64,000 nucleotides of DNA from positions 14,278,909 to 14,342,908 of the forward strand of contig OY829650.1 of the NCBI GenBank assembly GCA_963691815.1. The letters are read 5' to 3'. Positions within the stretch are counted from its first letter, which is position 1. The number at the start of each line of letters is the position of its first letter. The translations under genes and the position numbers were made by a program. The notes beneath the pieces were generated by a model that was not told where the DNA came from, made no database searches, and worked only from the letters and a program-made list of their open reading frames with translations. Positions 27,753 through 41,889 of this stretch are shown piece after piece. This DNA is from Echiichthys vipera (taxonomy: Eukaryota > Chordata > Actinopteri > Perciformes > Trachinidae).

Positions 27753-29737
27753 GTATGTTACAGAGAACGACACACATACACTTGCACACTCAGCCTATTG
27801 AAACCCTCATGATTAAGTGAAGTCATTCCTCCACAGACCCACACAGGCTTCTTCAGTTAAGAGGCTACTATTGCCATTGCAATATTAAGGAGAGCGGAGG
27901 AGGGGTCTGTAGACCTTATGAACATCTGCTCCTCTTTTACTCCCCTTTCTTCAACCCTACCCCACCCCACTCCTCCTCACCACCTTCCTTAATTCACAAT
28001 GTACCCCCTGCCCCATTCACTTGTTTGTGTGCATGTGTGTGTGTGTGTGTGTTTGTGCTTAAAGAGAGCCTTTGGGATTCACAGAGAGAGAGTTTGGACG
28101 AGAGATTCCCTGACAGTGGAATTTTAACAGGTCACAAATCTACAGTATACCATCAGTACACCAAGTATTATGGGATGTGATCAAGAGCAAAGTCACACCA
28201 CCTTTTCATCCAGTCTGAGCATCTATTCTGTTATACAGTGCTCCAATTACATAATTTTTTAACAAATGTGCCACCTCCTTAAACTGATACTTTCTGTAAA
28301 TATACTTACCAACACAAAAAAAGACATCATAGACTCTTAAGTAACACTTTCACATTAAGTAACACACATATCAAACCATTAACATAAAGGCATTGCAGCT
28401 ACCTCGTGAATAGACACGATAACCAGAGCGACTGCACTGGAATCTTTAGTTGTGCATAAATACATACAAACTATGACTATGTCTTGTTTCAGTTTAATGC
28501 ACACACACAACCTACACACACATCCAGAAACGCCGCACAGTAGGGTTCTACTCACATGGCAGAGGTCATAACGTAACCTTTGACCTCTGACATCACCTCC
28601 TCCCTCTCCTGCCCACTGGAATTTACTCCTGTGGATTCAATTAGAAAGTTAGAGAGGAGGAGAGCAAGAGAGGAGGACGTAGAAGGTTCAAAAAACGAGA
28701 TAACAGTGACAAATGTCCGCAGAAGGTGTAGCAATGGGAGAGGAGACAATGACTTAGGGTGGAGAGAGTGAGAGAATAATGGAGGAGAGTTTAGAAAAGT
28801 TCTTTTATCTCATTTGTTTTGGAGGAGAGTGGTAACAACAACAGACATAGTGACAGAGTTTTGCTTTTGGGATTTGTTCACATCTGTGTTAGTTCATTCT
28901 TATCTTCTATTTTATTCATTTCTTTTTAAATCCGTTGTGTGTCTTTTTTTTACATTGTCCTAGTGTTATTATTGGCTTGTGTTTCTTCTATATCTTGTCT
29001 TAGTTCCTTTTGTGTCTTAAAGCAGCACTTTGTATTGCCTTCCTGAAAGGAAATAAAGTTTCCATGCTTTCCAACATCGAGGCAAGAGTTTAGGAAAAGC
29101 CCTTTTCTGTTTCAACATGACAATGTCCCCAGAGCACAAAGGTGAAGAAAAAATTGTTTTCTGAATTTGGTGTGGAAGAACTTTACTGGTCCAGAGTCCT
29201 GCACTCGAAATAATTGGAACACTGGCTGTAAGGCAGACTTCACTGCCAAACATTAGCTTGAAGGTGAAGGCTGTAATGGTTTATTAACAGCTGTGGTTCG
29301 GGAGTGAGATGCTCAACAATCACATAGGAGTGTAAATGTTCAGATGTTCTCCAGGCCTTTACTTTGTTAGGGTGTGACCACACTATATGTATGCTATGTA
29401 TATTCAGAGGTACAGAATATTTAAATCCTGTATGATCACACTGGGATCTTGCAGATATTTGCTCCATGCTACTGCCCTCTGCTGGATTAAAGTGTGATTA
29501 CAAATCTGCATTATGACCAATAATTGTGATGTCCTCCACGCTACATGGAGAGACCTCCGATTAAAACAAACAAACAAACAAACAAAAAATGGGATGTGTT
29601 TGGAACCAAACGTGTCACAGGATGGCTTTTGTCTGAGGCAATGTTGACTCTTTAGCCTGTGGCCTACATCAGACGTAGGAGTGACGAATTACATTTGGGC
29701 CACTTACCGTAACAAAGTCGTTTTTGTGAAGCCTACT

Positions 29738-29738
<1 letters not shown>

Positions 29739-29768
<30 letters not shown>

Positions 29769-29773
29769 CATCA

Positions 29774-29850
<77 letters not shown>
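29739..29850. repeat. Compound (TCA)n-(TTA)n trinucleotide repeat
   Basis: A TCA/CAT block grades into ATT units with one ATC interruption. The Ser/Leu homopolymer frame across it is an artefact. Confidence 0.95.
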
Positions 29851-29852
<2 letters not shown>

Positions 29853-30559
29853 ATAAGCTTCTTCCTTCTTCGATCCCTTTTCGGACATGTTTCTTTTCCT
29901 ACCTTAGCTTTCATCAAATTTTTTTTTTTTTTAGTGACATGTTCGAGATAAAGCATTCATTATGATTATTATAAAAATAAAAATCACAATTATTATTCTA
30001 ATCATAATATTAATAATAATAATTATTATTATAAATACAATACAAAATATTCACAATAATGTGTTTAAAATAAGGATCAAGTCATTATTTTGATAGGATT
30101 AGGGATATTCTCTGCATAGTTAAAAAAAAGGCCACATATATCCGTCTTAACTTGGCTTGCACGCTAAGTGGCCCAAATATCCAAAAGTCATACACATCTA
30201 TGGTAATGTGTGACCGACAGGTGTGTGCAGGGTGTCGCTTTGCTAAATGCTACAATGCTTCCAGTGGATCATCACCTTCTGTGCGGTGTGTGAGAACGTT
30301 CTGCTGTGGCATTTCTCTTTCATTTGACTACAGAGCTTCATTAACCTCTACGTGTTTGAAAAGGATGTCAGTTTGACAGAGAGGTTGAGTGAACTGGTTA
30401 CAATATGCTTTGAGAAATAGAGAGAAGAGAAGTTTAATCTTGAGCAGACTGAGCAGGACTTTGCTGTAAACGAGACGCAGGATGCCGTGCAGACAGGTGA
30501 GTACAAACACACTGATACATGGATGTAATTCACCACAGAGAGGGACATCAATAACCTGC

Positions 30560-30835
30560 ACACATAGCAATCAGTGGTGTAGTGGAGGGTATAGTATACA
30601 GGCACACACACCTCTTTTTCTGGTGGTTTACAGTATACCCACGCATCAGCAGAGATGTAGACTTGAGACTTGGTGACTTGGACTTGAGGTGACTCAAGTG
30701 ACTGTTTTGATGACTTACAACTTGACTTGACATAAATTAAAAGACAAGGCTCCTGACTTGGACTTGCAAGTTTAAGACTTGTGGCTTGAGACATGGTGAC
30801 TCGAATTACTTGTGTTCATTTTATGTTTTCAGTTT
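30560..30835. repeat. Dispersed repeat with GACTTGGACTTG motif
   Basis: Begins CAGTGGTGTAGTGGAGGGTATAG, continues with CAGTATACCCACGCATCAGC, then several GACTTGGACTTG-like units. Such juxtapositions are common in fish genomes. The class is uncertain. Confidence 0.5.
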
Positions 30836-31034
30836 AATTATTAAAATATTGTTTTTGTTTGATTTCATGTATTTCACTGAATATTCATATTCAATTCAGT
30901 CATACTTTTGAACATGTTTGAAAATTGGTCATTGTTAGACAGCTACTAATACCTTGTCTTTTCTCTTTATAAAGACCTGATACTGCCCAGGTAAATTACT
31001 TGATCTAGAAAAAACGACTCTGGATTTACTTGAT

Positions 31035-31325
31035 GGTAATGGTAAATGGACTTGTACTTATATAGCTCCTTTCTAGTCTTCTGACTACTCAAGGCGCTTT
31101 CACATTACTTGTCACACCACCCATTTACACCGATGGCATCTTCATACCATCCAATCTAACCATTCACACCATGTTTACACACCCATGCACAGCACGGGAA
31201 GCAACTCGGGGTACAGTGTCTTGCCCAAGGACACTTCAACATGCTGACCGGAGGAGCTGGAGATCAAACCGCCAATCTCTCGAATGGAGGACGACCCACT
31301 CTACTACTGATACACAGACGCCCCT
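31035..31325 (-). mobile_element. tRNA-derived SINE, copy 2
   Basis: Same family as 4709-5025 but on the minus strand. The tail CTTTCTAGTCTTCTGACTAC comes first on the plus strand and the B box (GATCAAACCGCC on plus) is near 31262. Together with copy 1 it shows an interspersed family. Confidence 0.85.
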
Positions 31326-33085
31326 TGAGACATGGACCAAATGACGTGAGTCACATGTGTGGTTATCAACCAAAAGGGAATTGGAATATATAGAAGAGTA
31401 TACCCACCTTCTCATCAGTAACCTACCCATCTTCATGGAAGTAGTACCAGTGCTAGCAGGATAGTGTTGTGTCTATGCAACAGTGTGTAAAAACTGTATC
31501 TCTTTGCTTTTGCATTATTTGTGTTTGTGGCTGGATCTGCTGTGGAAGATTGTTTATGTGTTTATGTGTTTGCTGCCTTGGTTATGGCATATTCTGTTAA
31601 AATGTAATTTAACTCATGCAGCATAATAGTGCTTGTCGCACCCGCCACATTGTCCGCAGCTTTTTTTAAATTTATTGTTGGTCGTTTTTGTTTGTCTGAG
31701 TTTTGTCTCTTATCTGGTTAATTCTATTGAGGAAGTCATATTTTTTAGGCTGCAAGTACAGTATAGATGGATATTTCTTATATCTAAGTACATTTTTACA
31801 CAAGTACTTTTACTTTTTAATTTCTTTAAAGTAACAGTCCCTTTACCTGACTACAATATTCTACTACTCTCATCTTTTTGGTGTACACACAACACTCTGA
31901 TTTATGGAGTAAAGTTCTTGCAATTTATTTCAAATTATTTCTTTATTATTTTCCACATTTAACAATGCCAGACATTTAAATGGATACAACATAATAATAA
32001 CAATTATAATAATCATAATAATAAATCTGATAAAAAAAGAGATTAATTAATAATAAACAGAAATAAAAAACAGAAATATAAAATAATCAAATAAGTATAA
32101 ATAAGTAAATAAAAATAATAGCTATTTTCACAAAACATATGTCAATATCAAGGTCAGGTCGTGGTAGGAGGTTAATAAAAGGTTCCAATTTTCTCAGAAA
32201 TATGTCCAATTTATTTGAATATAAGTGCTGTGCTTGCTATTTTTAATGAAGGACATACTGTGTAATTTACTGACAAAGTGTAGGTTGTGACAGGTTGTAG
32301 ATCAAAGGCCTGTGTGATACCATTGCCACACTGAAAAGTTGCTGCTGTATTATAATTGTGATTGTTGATTAATGTTAAGAGATAATATGCATTAGATTGG
32401 ATTCCATGATAGAGGCATGTTTGTAAAACACAATCCTGCAATTTACTTCCAATTGTCTGATTCACCAGCGAGGGGAGCTGTTGCACTGTTTCCAGTTAGG
32501 TTTGTGGACCTCACTGAGTGAATAATAATTTGGCTAATTCAGTCTGTGTGTTAAGACATGACTAACACCATCTGCATCTGTTACCTTAGGCTGTATATGT
32601 GTATTTGTTGTTTCCATGTCTGTGCATACTAAACACATGAAACAAGTGTGTTTTATGACACACCCACAAGAGACAAGAAAGAGGCCAAGGCAGAGAGCCA
32701 GAGCTGTTGAGTGAACACAGAGACTAGTAGACAGGGGAATTTACTCTGTGTGCATGTGCGTGTGTGTGTATGTGGAAACAGTTCTTGGAGATCCTCACAA
32801 AACAAACAAATCTTTGTTGCAATAACACAGATATGGTTTATCACTTCACGTTTCTGTCTGCATCATGTGCGACCAGGAGGAGGAAGAAAAGCAAAGACTT
32901 AAATATAAGGTTAATTTAGGAAAAATGAAAACATAAAAATATAAAGAGGTAAAGTCTGTGGAGTCTTTATGTTTTAAATGAACATGTTGCGCCAAACAGA
33001 CACAGAGAGAGATTGTAAGTGATAGATAGTGGGGAGAAAGAGAGGATAGAGAACAGAAAGAAAACTATGGAGGGAGCCCTTAGGT

Positions 33086-33332
33086 CGGGTGTGCACAATC
33101 CTGCTTCTGGAGAGCCACTGCCCTGCATGTTTTAGGTTTCTGCCTGCTAACACACCTGATTCTAATGATTTTCAATCCTGCGATAACCTTCAGCTGCTTA
33201 ATAATGAGAACATCATTAAAATCAGGTGTGTAAGAGCGGGTAGAACAACTTCAATTTCCCCCTGGGATTATTAAAGTATTTCTAATTCTGAAACCTAAAA
33301 CATACAGGACAGTGACCGGAATTGGGCACCCT
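33086..33332. mobile_element. hAT-like MITE carrying a nested retroelement tail
   Basis: Left part GGTGTGCACAATCCTGCTTCTGGAGAGCCAC and right part CAGGACAGTGACCGGAATTGGGCACCC are imperfect inverted ends of a known fish MITE type. Between them, at about 33236-33290, lies CAATTTCCCCCTGGGATTATTAAAGTATTTC, the tail of another repeat also seen at 23782. Confidence 0.6.
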
Positions 33333-34349
33333 TAGGTGATAATTTCATTGTTCTGAGTATGTTTTAAAAATGCAAGAAAGCCAAGCAAACAGTAGTAGTC
33401 ACTACACACAAGAGAGAGAGAGAAAGACAGAGCTGTTTGCATCTCAAACATTCTACCTTGAGAGAAATGTGAAAGACTAAAAAAATGTCATTTGAAAAGT
33501 TTATCCCAGTGCCCAAAAGAGACTTAACTGAGATATCAAAAATAATTGGCCCTAATCAGTACAAATCTAATCCAATAAAATCTTGTGAAGGGTTTTTTTT
33601 TCGCAATTGCCTCAGGCTTAGAGAGGAACAAGATCACTAACGTAAAAAGACAGAGTGCAGAGTGATGTCAGGTGTTTGGATACTGAAGTGCAGCCAAATG
33701 CAGAAAGAACGTCATAAGAAGAGTGTTGCCACATTTATTTACTGGAGCTGTTCAACACCATATCTGTAATGTCAGACATGTTCTGTGTGTCAAATTCCCC
33801 AAGAAAATGTTTCCATTGGTTTGTTAGTTTTGTGTCAGGACTGCTGCAGACGAGGGAAACTTACAGCATCATCCAATTTGTAGTTTTTGTGACAACTGAA
33901 AGAGAACAGGAATATTTAATCCTGTTAGATGTCAGGCAAATCCTTTTGGTACCATGTTGAGATGAAAGTGTGATAATGATGAGATGATGGGTGTGCATGT
34001 TCCTTATCAGATTAAATATAATGACAGACGGTCTGTGGATGACACAAATGTGTTCAGTCGAAGAAACCAAAATTGTTCTTAAGTCTAAAGTCTCCCATAA
34101 CATTACAACCTCTATTCAAGTCAACTGTGACTTCTTTCTACCTTCATTTTACACTATGAACGCTTTGTGTTTACACTCTGTGTCTCAAGATATTTTGTAT
34201 ATCAGGCTCTCATTCACTGTTCGTACACTATGAAAAGTTATGCACTGTAATCTGTATGTAATCCACATACAATATTTATTAGTGTAGAAATCTAGTCCTG
34301 AGCAAAGAAGCAAATCAGGTGACTAAATAGAAGAGTACCAAAAACCGTG

Positions 34350-35340
34350 TTGAGGATGGCCGGGGTGGTCGATGGTCCAGTGGTGGCTGCTGGTCTTTCA
34401 AGGAGGGGAAGCTCATTTTATGGCCTACATCATAAATGTGTTTGTTTATTTATATGTAAATTCTACCCTTCGTTCCTTTTCAAGAAAATGATCTGTGAAC
34501 TTGTTGTACCCACTAGGCATCTTTTCCAGGGACTTGACCAGTGTCCTCTCAATGGCCAGCAGAGCTAGGCTGCTTAAACGGCCTTGGCCCAGCTGGAGCT
34601 GCTGCGCCAGACTGCTGTGAAGTGTGTCCACCCGTGAGTGTGCGTGATCGTGACAGGGGGAGAAGCTCCGCAGCTGCCGCTGCTCGTTGGGGAAAGAAAC
34701 TGCAGAGTGACAAAACAGAGTTGCTAAAACACAACCCTAGTAGTTTTTAACAAAGATAAAGTCGCTGGGGATCAGTAAAGTCTCCAGATCAGTTCAGAAC
34801 AACGGACAGAAAAACTGGGAAAATGCTCTGCTGGATGTTTATTCCTTAAGATCGCTGATTTGCTCATTTAGCTGTCAATCAAAAAAGGATTCCGCCATAG
34901 AAAGCTCATCCAATCATCATGCAGAAGCTGAGTGTCCGGGCCAGCCCACTGTCCCATAGACCCCCAGAGACGCTGAGCGTCCAATGGGCGGGACAAGGTC
35001 AAGCTTTTATCCAATGACTGTCTAGTTTCGCTGCAGTGGAGCAACCCGCTCTACGCTTCCCCATTTAAGTCAGTAGAAGCTGAGCGTCGAACAGAGCTTC
35101 CCTTGCAGTCTAAGGGCAATCTCCACTGGATGGGTCCCAAAACACAGCACTTTCCCCTGGGAGACTGTTGTTTGTCTCACAGAAGTACTAAGCCAAAGCA
35201 TGGACTATTTTCTAATCTGAACCAAGTTGTTTTGTTGCCTAAACTTAACCATTGCAGTCACATATGTGATGCTGCTTTACAGCGATAAATAGAACGTCAT
35301 ATTTCTTAAGATGTCATACGAACCTGGTTGGTGAGAATAC
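34350..35340 (-). mobile_element. Degraded hAT transposon, C-terminal transposase remnant
   Basis: On the minus strand, about 34606-34446 translates to RLSSLALLAIERTLVKSLEK and then a charged tail, resembling the C-terminal dimerisation-domain end of hAT transposases (consensus RLSxLALLxIE). The frame is broken upstream. Flanking plus-strand sequence with AAGGAGGGGAAGCTCATTTT and several GCTGAGCGTC-like units looks like the rest of the same element. Non-functional. Confidence 0.5.
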
Positions 35341-35980
35341 GTTGTTTATACAAAATGGCCATGGAGTGTGTGATTTGTTTCTATAAATAAAAATCCTTTA
35401 AAAATCCTTTAAGAAACAAAATTTATACATTAACACAAGCTAAATAGTTACGCTCCAATAGTAGCTGATGTGTGCATGTGAGCATTAGTGTGAGTCTCCA
35501 TGCCACTGAATGTCTGCCAAAGGATGATTCCCGGTCTCTTTATTCTCGCACTGCACTCTCATCCAACTGTATCCAGGCAACAGCTCATACTATCAGTGTG
35601 TTTGATCAGAGGGATATTGATGGATCTGGAGCCTTGTATCACATTACCTCTTCCACTTTCTCTTATTTATGTATTGGTATCCAGGGAGCTTGTTATAAAA
35701 ACAGTTCTTTGTGTGCAGCTTGGTGTAGTTTTCCTCCTTTTCCTTGTCTTTCCTCTATGTTACTTATTGGCATGAGACTTGGGATGTATTTGCCCATGTC
35801 TGCATGTGTAAGTGTTTGTGTCATTATGGTACGTGGGTTCTGTGTGCGGTAGGAAGTGTCTGTGCCACACTGTTTCCTGTGACAATTTCCCCCAGTAGTT
35901 TCCATGTTTTGTACTTGCTTGTATGTGTTTTAACTGTCTGTGAATGATGTCAACGTCCTTAAAAAAATACTGATGTTGTC

Positions 35981-36130
35981 ATTAGTGCTGGGCGATATGT
36001 CCAAAATATATATTTTTTATCTCAGTATTTTCAAAGTTTCTGTCAGTTTTACAGAATATCAGTATTTTTTTTCCTTTTGTATGGCTTGCCCTTTTATATA
36101 GGTTTAAAGTGGCTTAGTCTACTTTCAGAA
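35981..36130. repeat. Fragment of a fish DNA-element repeat (GTGCTGGGCGATATG)
   Basis: AGTGCTGGGCGATATGTCCAA followed by AT-rich ATATATTTTTTATC is the characteristic start of an abundant fish repeat. Its far end was not found. Confidence 0.45.
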
Positions 36131-37747
36131 GTACGTCAAATATAAAAACATTTTAATGTCATCATGTACCAAAGACTGTGATTACTACAGGGTTTGCTTT
36201 GTCCCACAAAATCATACAATAGGCTATATGAAGGAATCAGAATGCATGAAAATGTTTCATTGTAAACAATTTTTTCGCCCTAGTAAGACGTTACCTCGCC
36301 TCCAGTGTTTGAATATTGCTCTGAACCTGTGTTTCTTGACTGAAAGGCAGCGGGTTCATGTCCTTGCATAGGTGGATTGTTAATGCGTTCGTAGTGTCGC
36401 TCCACCATGTGCTTTATGAAGGTGATGGAGTAACATCTGAGCCACACATCTCTTGTGAGCAGTGCGGCTCAGCAGTGAATCATCTGGAGATTCAAAGTCT
36501 TCAAAGTTTTTTTTGGTTTTTGTTTTGTTACACGTGCCCAGCAAAAAGAGATAGTGACTGGTTTTTGACAGTGATATTGACATCATAACAGCACTGTCAC
36601 TACAGTTTCAATGTGTGTATGGAGTATCACACAAAGTGTTGTGTGCCTATTTAAAGATAGTTCGTTTTCATTTGTTGTGAAAAGGTATAATCGTGAGAAT
36701 TATACGCCGTTAATAGAGATAATGTGTCAATACTCTCCTGGCCTGACCTGGCCATAACACTCTTTGTCGCTAAACACCATTGTGGCGGTATGTAAAAAAA
36801 TTCATATTGTACAGGAAATTAAACCTGCTATACCAGCACTCGTGTAGACCAAATTTCCTGGTGCAAGATTCCTAGCACAAAATGTGAAGTCCAAAGTTTT
36901 ATCTGGAGGGATGAAGCAATTATTTATTTTATGATTATTGAATAAATATTTTCATATTCCTAAAATTATGTTACCTCAGCTTCTGTAACTTTTGGATTCA
37001 AATGTTACACTCGGCCACACAATATTTGTTTATGTTCTTTAATCAAAAATCTCACCAGGAACTTGAATTGGTGGTCTTTAGCCGTTTTCTCAAATTAATT
37101 CCTGACAATGTTTGACAAAGCAAGACTGAACATTGTCCCAAGTTTCCCTTTTACCCATGTAGTACACTACAGGAGATTGTCTGTCAGACGTGTTCTCACT
37201 TACTGGAAGGGCTCTGTTGGTTTAGGCGAGGGGTGTCGCCTGGTTAGAGCGTGCAGGCGGCAAGACATAAAGAGGATTACACCGTGGTCATGTAGCCGGT
37301 TTGTAATTTGGTCACAAAGAACTGCATCTCTTGCCTTTCCTTGAATTTCTCTAGTACAATTTTGACATAGGCCCTTAACCGACAGAACTTCCTGAATCTC
37401 CTCTCTCCATTTAGACACCTCTGTTGGTGTCTTGACAGTAAAGACTTTAATAAGATGTCTCCCTGTGGAAATGACCAGATGTTCATGTTGTAACCATTGT
37501 TACAGCCTCATTAATAAAGACTATTGTAGGTGCTCATCCAAAACTGTCTGGATCTACTACACAGCAGTAAAAGTTGCTCATTAGAATGAAAGTTGCTCTT
37601 TTTAATGATAGCATGCTTGGTTGAGGAACATCTAACATATTAAAGTTTGAAAAGTGTGAAGGTTATGACAGAAATTATTACCATACATGGGTTTAACATT
37701 CAGTTTTTGTTGTTTGGGAGCGTCTCTAATTGATATGATTCTGCCTT

Positions 37748-37749
<2 letters not shown>

Positions 37750-37799
<50 letters not shown>
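37750..37799. repeat. (GT)n microsatellite
   Basis: About 25 uninterrupted GT units. Confidence 0.97.
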
Positions 37800-37804
<5 letters not shown>

Positions 37805-38486
37805 TGGGAACAAATCCTTCGTAGAGAAGAGAACACACGCCTCGATCAGTGTTTCCTCATTGTGTTAACCCGCGCGCAACAAGACTCTGTTGTGCCACTA
37901 GTCAAACATTCTGTCGAGCGTCATCATAATCTCTGCTTCCTCTTTTTACAGCCATCAGTACCGCTAAACCATCTCACACAACATGTCACTTCCCAAAAGC
38001 TCACCCCGTCGCTAGGTACTCATGTATAGATGTACCCTGGCGTTTGTAAATTCCCAATATGAGCTTGATCAGCTCAGAACCATGTGTGGTTGACGATTGT
38101 AATGGTGATTTCTTGACCGCTGCTTTCTTATTATGACAGTAACAAAGTTGAAACCAGTTTTCTCACATATACATTACGTGCATTGTTGAACAAAGGTATT
38201 CATGTTATTGTGTCCATATGCCTTATTTTGTTCCTCCACTGCCTTCGTCCTCTCATATCCTGACATCTCCTCTATTCTCCTCTAGTCTCTTCTAGTCCCT
38301 TTTCCCTTTTGTCTTCTCTCCTCTCCTCTTGTTCCCTCTCAGGTTCTGTGGTGCTTATTTTCATAAGAAGGAATTTTGCTGGTCTCTGCACTGCCAGTGT
38401 CACTGTGGTATGTATCCCTGGGAGGGAAGCCAAGGCTGAACACACATATGCCATATCCATTCCTTTCCTTTCAATAACCAAACCAG

Positions 38487-38690
<204 letters not shown>

Positions 38691-39159
38691 TTCGCTAACC
38701 ACTCAATTCTCTGCCCACCTGTACAAACATAGCAGTGTGTATATGTGCATATGTGTGAGCGCTTCCTCACAGAGAGGCCTATTGTCCTCCAGGCTAGGAT
38801 GTGTGTGCTGTGTCATGGATTGGCTCGGCGGCCACAAGCCCACTGCTGATTTTAACTTAAAACTTAAACACCAGACCTAAAATAACACTTACACTGACAA
38901 GGAGCAGCTGAGCTTTAATACTGCTCTCTCAGCATTGAGACTTTGGTGTTTCTGATGGTCAGGATGTAAATCACAATGTCTTGAAATATGTGATTCACAG
39001 AAAACCTTGTCATACAGTGGAAAACGAGGATATTGTCTTTCTGTAGAGACGGCAGTTTAGAGAACAGATCATCAATGTGAATATCTAAGTGGAGAAGAAC
39101 TGTCAAATAAAACAAAAGCTTAGACCACAGAACGAATAGTCCCAAGTTTGCCATGGGCG

Positions 39160-39204
39160 CAGTTCACGGCGGGTCAGTTCACGGGGGGTCAGTTCATGGT
39201 CATG
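39160..39204. repeat. Three-copy 15-bp tandem repeat
   Basis: CAGTTCACGGCGGGT, CAGTTCACGGGGGGT and CAGTTCATGGTCATG follow one another head to tail. Confidence 0.85.
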
Positions 39205-39237
39205 TTCCCCTCAATATTTAGACCATGTACATCTGCC

Positions 39238-39258
39238 CCCCCCCCCCCCCCCCCCCCC
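39238..39258. repeat. Poly(C) run
   Basis: About 21 consecutive C. Confidence 0.9.
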
Positions 39259-40981
39259 AAATAAATACCTGAAAGTAGCAGAGGACCGCTAGAAAACGAC
39301 CAGTAAAATTGGTGTAAGTGACAAAAGACACCACTTTGTAAATATTACTATTGGTATTAATATATATAGTGATTGTGTACTGATTATATTAACAACAAGT
39401 CTTCATACCTAAACGAAGGAAGAGGTCTTTTGCCACTGACTCCCAAAACGACATACACATGTAAGGTTGTTACTTCTGTATGTGGTAAGTTAAGTTCTTG
39501 TTGTAAGTTAAGTACAGAAAGTAGTTTCAAAAAAGTCAATGTTGACTTTTGCTTTCACATGAGACATAAACAATGGTCTCCTGGATGAAAGTCCTGTGTC
39601 CATCATAATTGTTGAGGGTCAGTTGGCCATATAACAATAAACGTCAATATAAGTTGTGTAAGCTCATTACACAGATTTTTGGGAGGATGGACTAACTATC
39701 ATTATTAGTCTAGTGCCTATCCATTCTTCTATTGCTTCCAGGTAAAATACACTCCACTTTATATTCAATCATGCAAATTCAAATGCAGCCTTTTTATCAC
39801 ATATATGATATAATATGAATTGATTTACATACTATACAGTCTCAAATGTAGATTTTATATAAAGATGGACAATGCGTCCTCACTTCCTCCCACTGTATAA
39901 AAGTGAAGCCGACATTTTGTAATTTTGCAACCTGTCTGCCCAGTAATGATCAGGTGGTATCAAAGTCCCGCCCATACACCCTACTAACCAAAGTCAATCA
40001 CAGCTGTCGTTGTGATGTTTCACCCTGTTTTTATAGCATCAAATAACAAATTAAAACAAAGCTAATCAGAAGATAACCACTTGAACAATGATCAGTGTGA
40101 TAACTACCTACATTGTCAGCAGCTTTGGAAAAAAATGTATTACAGTCGTGGAGGGGGCAGGACTTATGACCTATACTGCAGCCAGCCACTGGGGGGAAAT
40201 GGAGATTTTTTAGGTTCATTTTCAGGGAGCTGTCAAGCCGTCCACTCAGTTTATGTTTTAAAACCAAACAGGCCTCTCCTAAGGTATTTAGCCTTTAACG
40301 CAGATAGCTGTTTCCTTCCTTACGTGCAGGTCACACATCTGCTGTTAATAAACACACTGACGCAGTACAAATCTTTTTTTCATACCATATTAAGAAAAGG
40401 ACATATAAACAGGAAGTGTGAAGTCTAAAAGGAGAAGCATGTACTGAGTGTGAGCATGAACAGGAAGTGTGCAGTGTACATGTATGGGCCAGCGAGTTGT
40501 GAAAGATCTACTTTAATAACACAAACAGATGTGAAACTGTCTAGAGGGACTTTCTTCTCCTGCCCAACACCCTAAGGCAACTGATCAGACCATAGAAGTT
40601 TATAAAAGTCTAACAATTCTGGGGTAGATCTAAAGTCAAATGAATCTTAATTATGTTGGAAAAATATACAAGGAAGAGAGCTTTCACTCCAGTGAGTTTA
40701 TCAAGTTTCAAGTTGGCAAAATGTATTCAGACAGTAAAATGCAATGCCAAGCATAAATTGGACTTATGTTTAACAGGAAAGAAAAGGAAAAAAAACAAAC
40801 AAGTGACGCCTGTAAAGCAAACACATCAGTTAAAGCCAAAGTCAAAGAAGGAGAAAACTTATCTTGCTCTCCAGTTCAAGGTCAGTGTAGCAAGAAAGGC
40901 TTTTGTGTTTAAAATCAATAGCAGCTTGGGCGAAGTTTAACTTGCCTTTACACAGGAAATCATGTAAAGGTCAACAGAAAC

Positions 40982-41035
40982 ATGCCGCTCATGTTGACCA
41001 ACCGTGAAATGCCGCTCATGTTGACCACCCGTGAA
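40982..41035. repeat. Two-copy 27-bp tandem repeat
   Basis: Two 27-base units differing at one position. In frame they read MPLMLTNRE then MPLMLTTRE, but no gene context supports translation. Confidence 0.9.
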
Positions 41036-41889
41036 AGAGACGTTGGTATTGTTTTAAACTTGTGTGTCTGTCTTTCTGTCTCAATATTTTTAAAGAGATA
41101 TTTTACTCATTTTAAATCCAGCTCTGTTTCATGTGTGCAGACACACAGTGTTTGGCTTCCCTGCACTGAGCTCTGAATATTGGAGGGCCATCAGTCATCA
41201 CAATCTTTGAAATCTGCTGAACGATGGATATTCTCTGCCTCTTAAATCTGGGGACGTGCCCTGGGGAATGTAATACCATCGAAAGAAACACTTTTATAAA
41301 TGACTGTTGAATTGATTTGTGTAAATCATTTTCAAATGTCTGGTATGAGTGAAATCTCTGGGATGATCATAGCTTTACAGAAGGCTGCCAGTTGTATACG
41401 TCTTGTTTTTTTGTGTGTATCTGCGCAGCAGCTCATGGGTGCCGTTTCTGCTTTTCAGATCAGTTCGTACATACTCAAATAGATTTCACTTCTTGTTCTG
41501 TAAAAAAGGAAGATCACAGAAATTAGATTATAATGTACGTAACAGCCATACTTGTGGATGAATAGGTTTTTCATAGTAGCAGTCATTTCTCCTCACTTTT
41601 ATATTTTGTTAACCTCATTTGAAGTTTGTGAACAAACTCTTAATGTGTGACTTACATGCAAGACCCGGGGGATTTTTTATTTGAAATAAACATACTATTT
41701 AGTATTAAACTATGACAAGCTCCCCTGAGGCCTTTCTGTGAGTAGCGGGGGTTTTCAAGACACATTAGAACACCTAATGAAAGTGTTCCTGTAAATCGGA
41801 AATTAACTTTTAGGAACTTTGTCATGAATTCCTCCAGGTCTGCCTCTACCTTTGTCAAATTGTACCAGCCAATGAAAGTAAAAGTGTAG

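Noticed and set aside
29681..29965. Ser/Leu homopolymer frame
   Set aside because: Produced by the (TCA)n-(TTA)n repeat.
37200..37487. Overlapping minus-strand frames including HLVISTGRHLIKVF and a KWREEIQEVLS stretch after a cag acceptor-like site
   Set aside because: It looks faintly protein-like, but the two frames compete, no family was recognised and no partner exon was found. A decayed gene or transposon piece cannot be excluded.
37952..38015. Possible small exon (ctttttacag acceptor, CTAG|GTACTC donor) with ATG reading MSLPKSSPRR
   Set aside because: The frame ends in TAG at the donor and no flanking exon continues it.
40653..40940. A 95-codon lysine-rich frame
   Set aside because: Composition reflects A-rich sequence. 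There is no domain or splice context.
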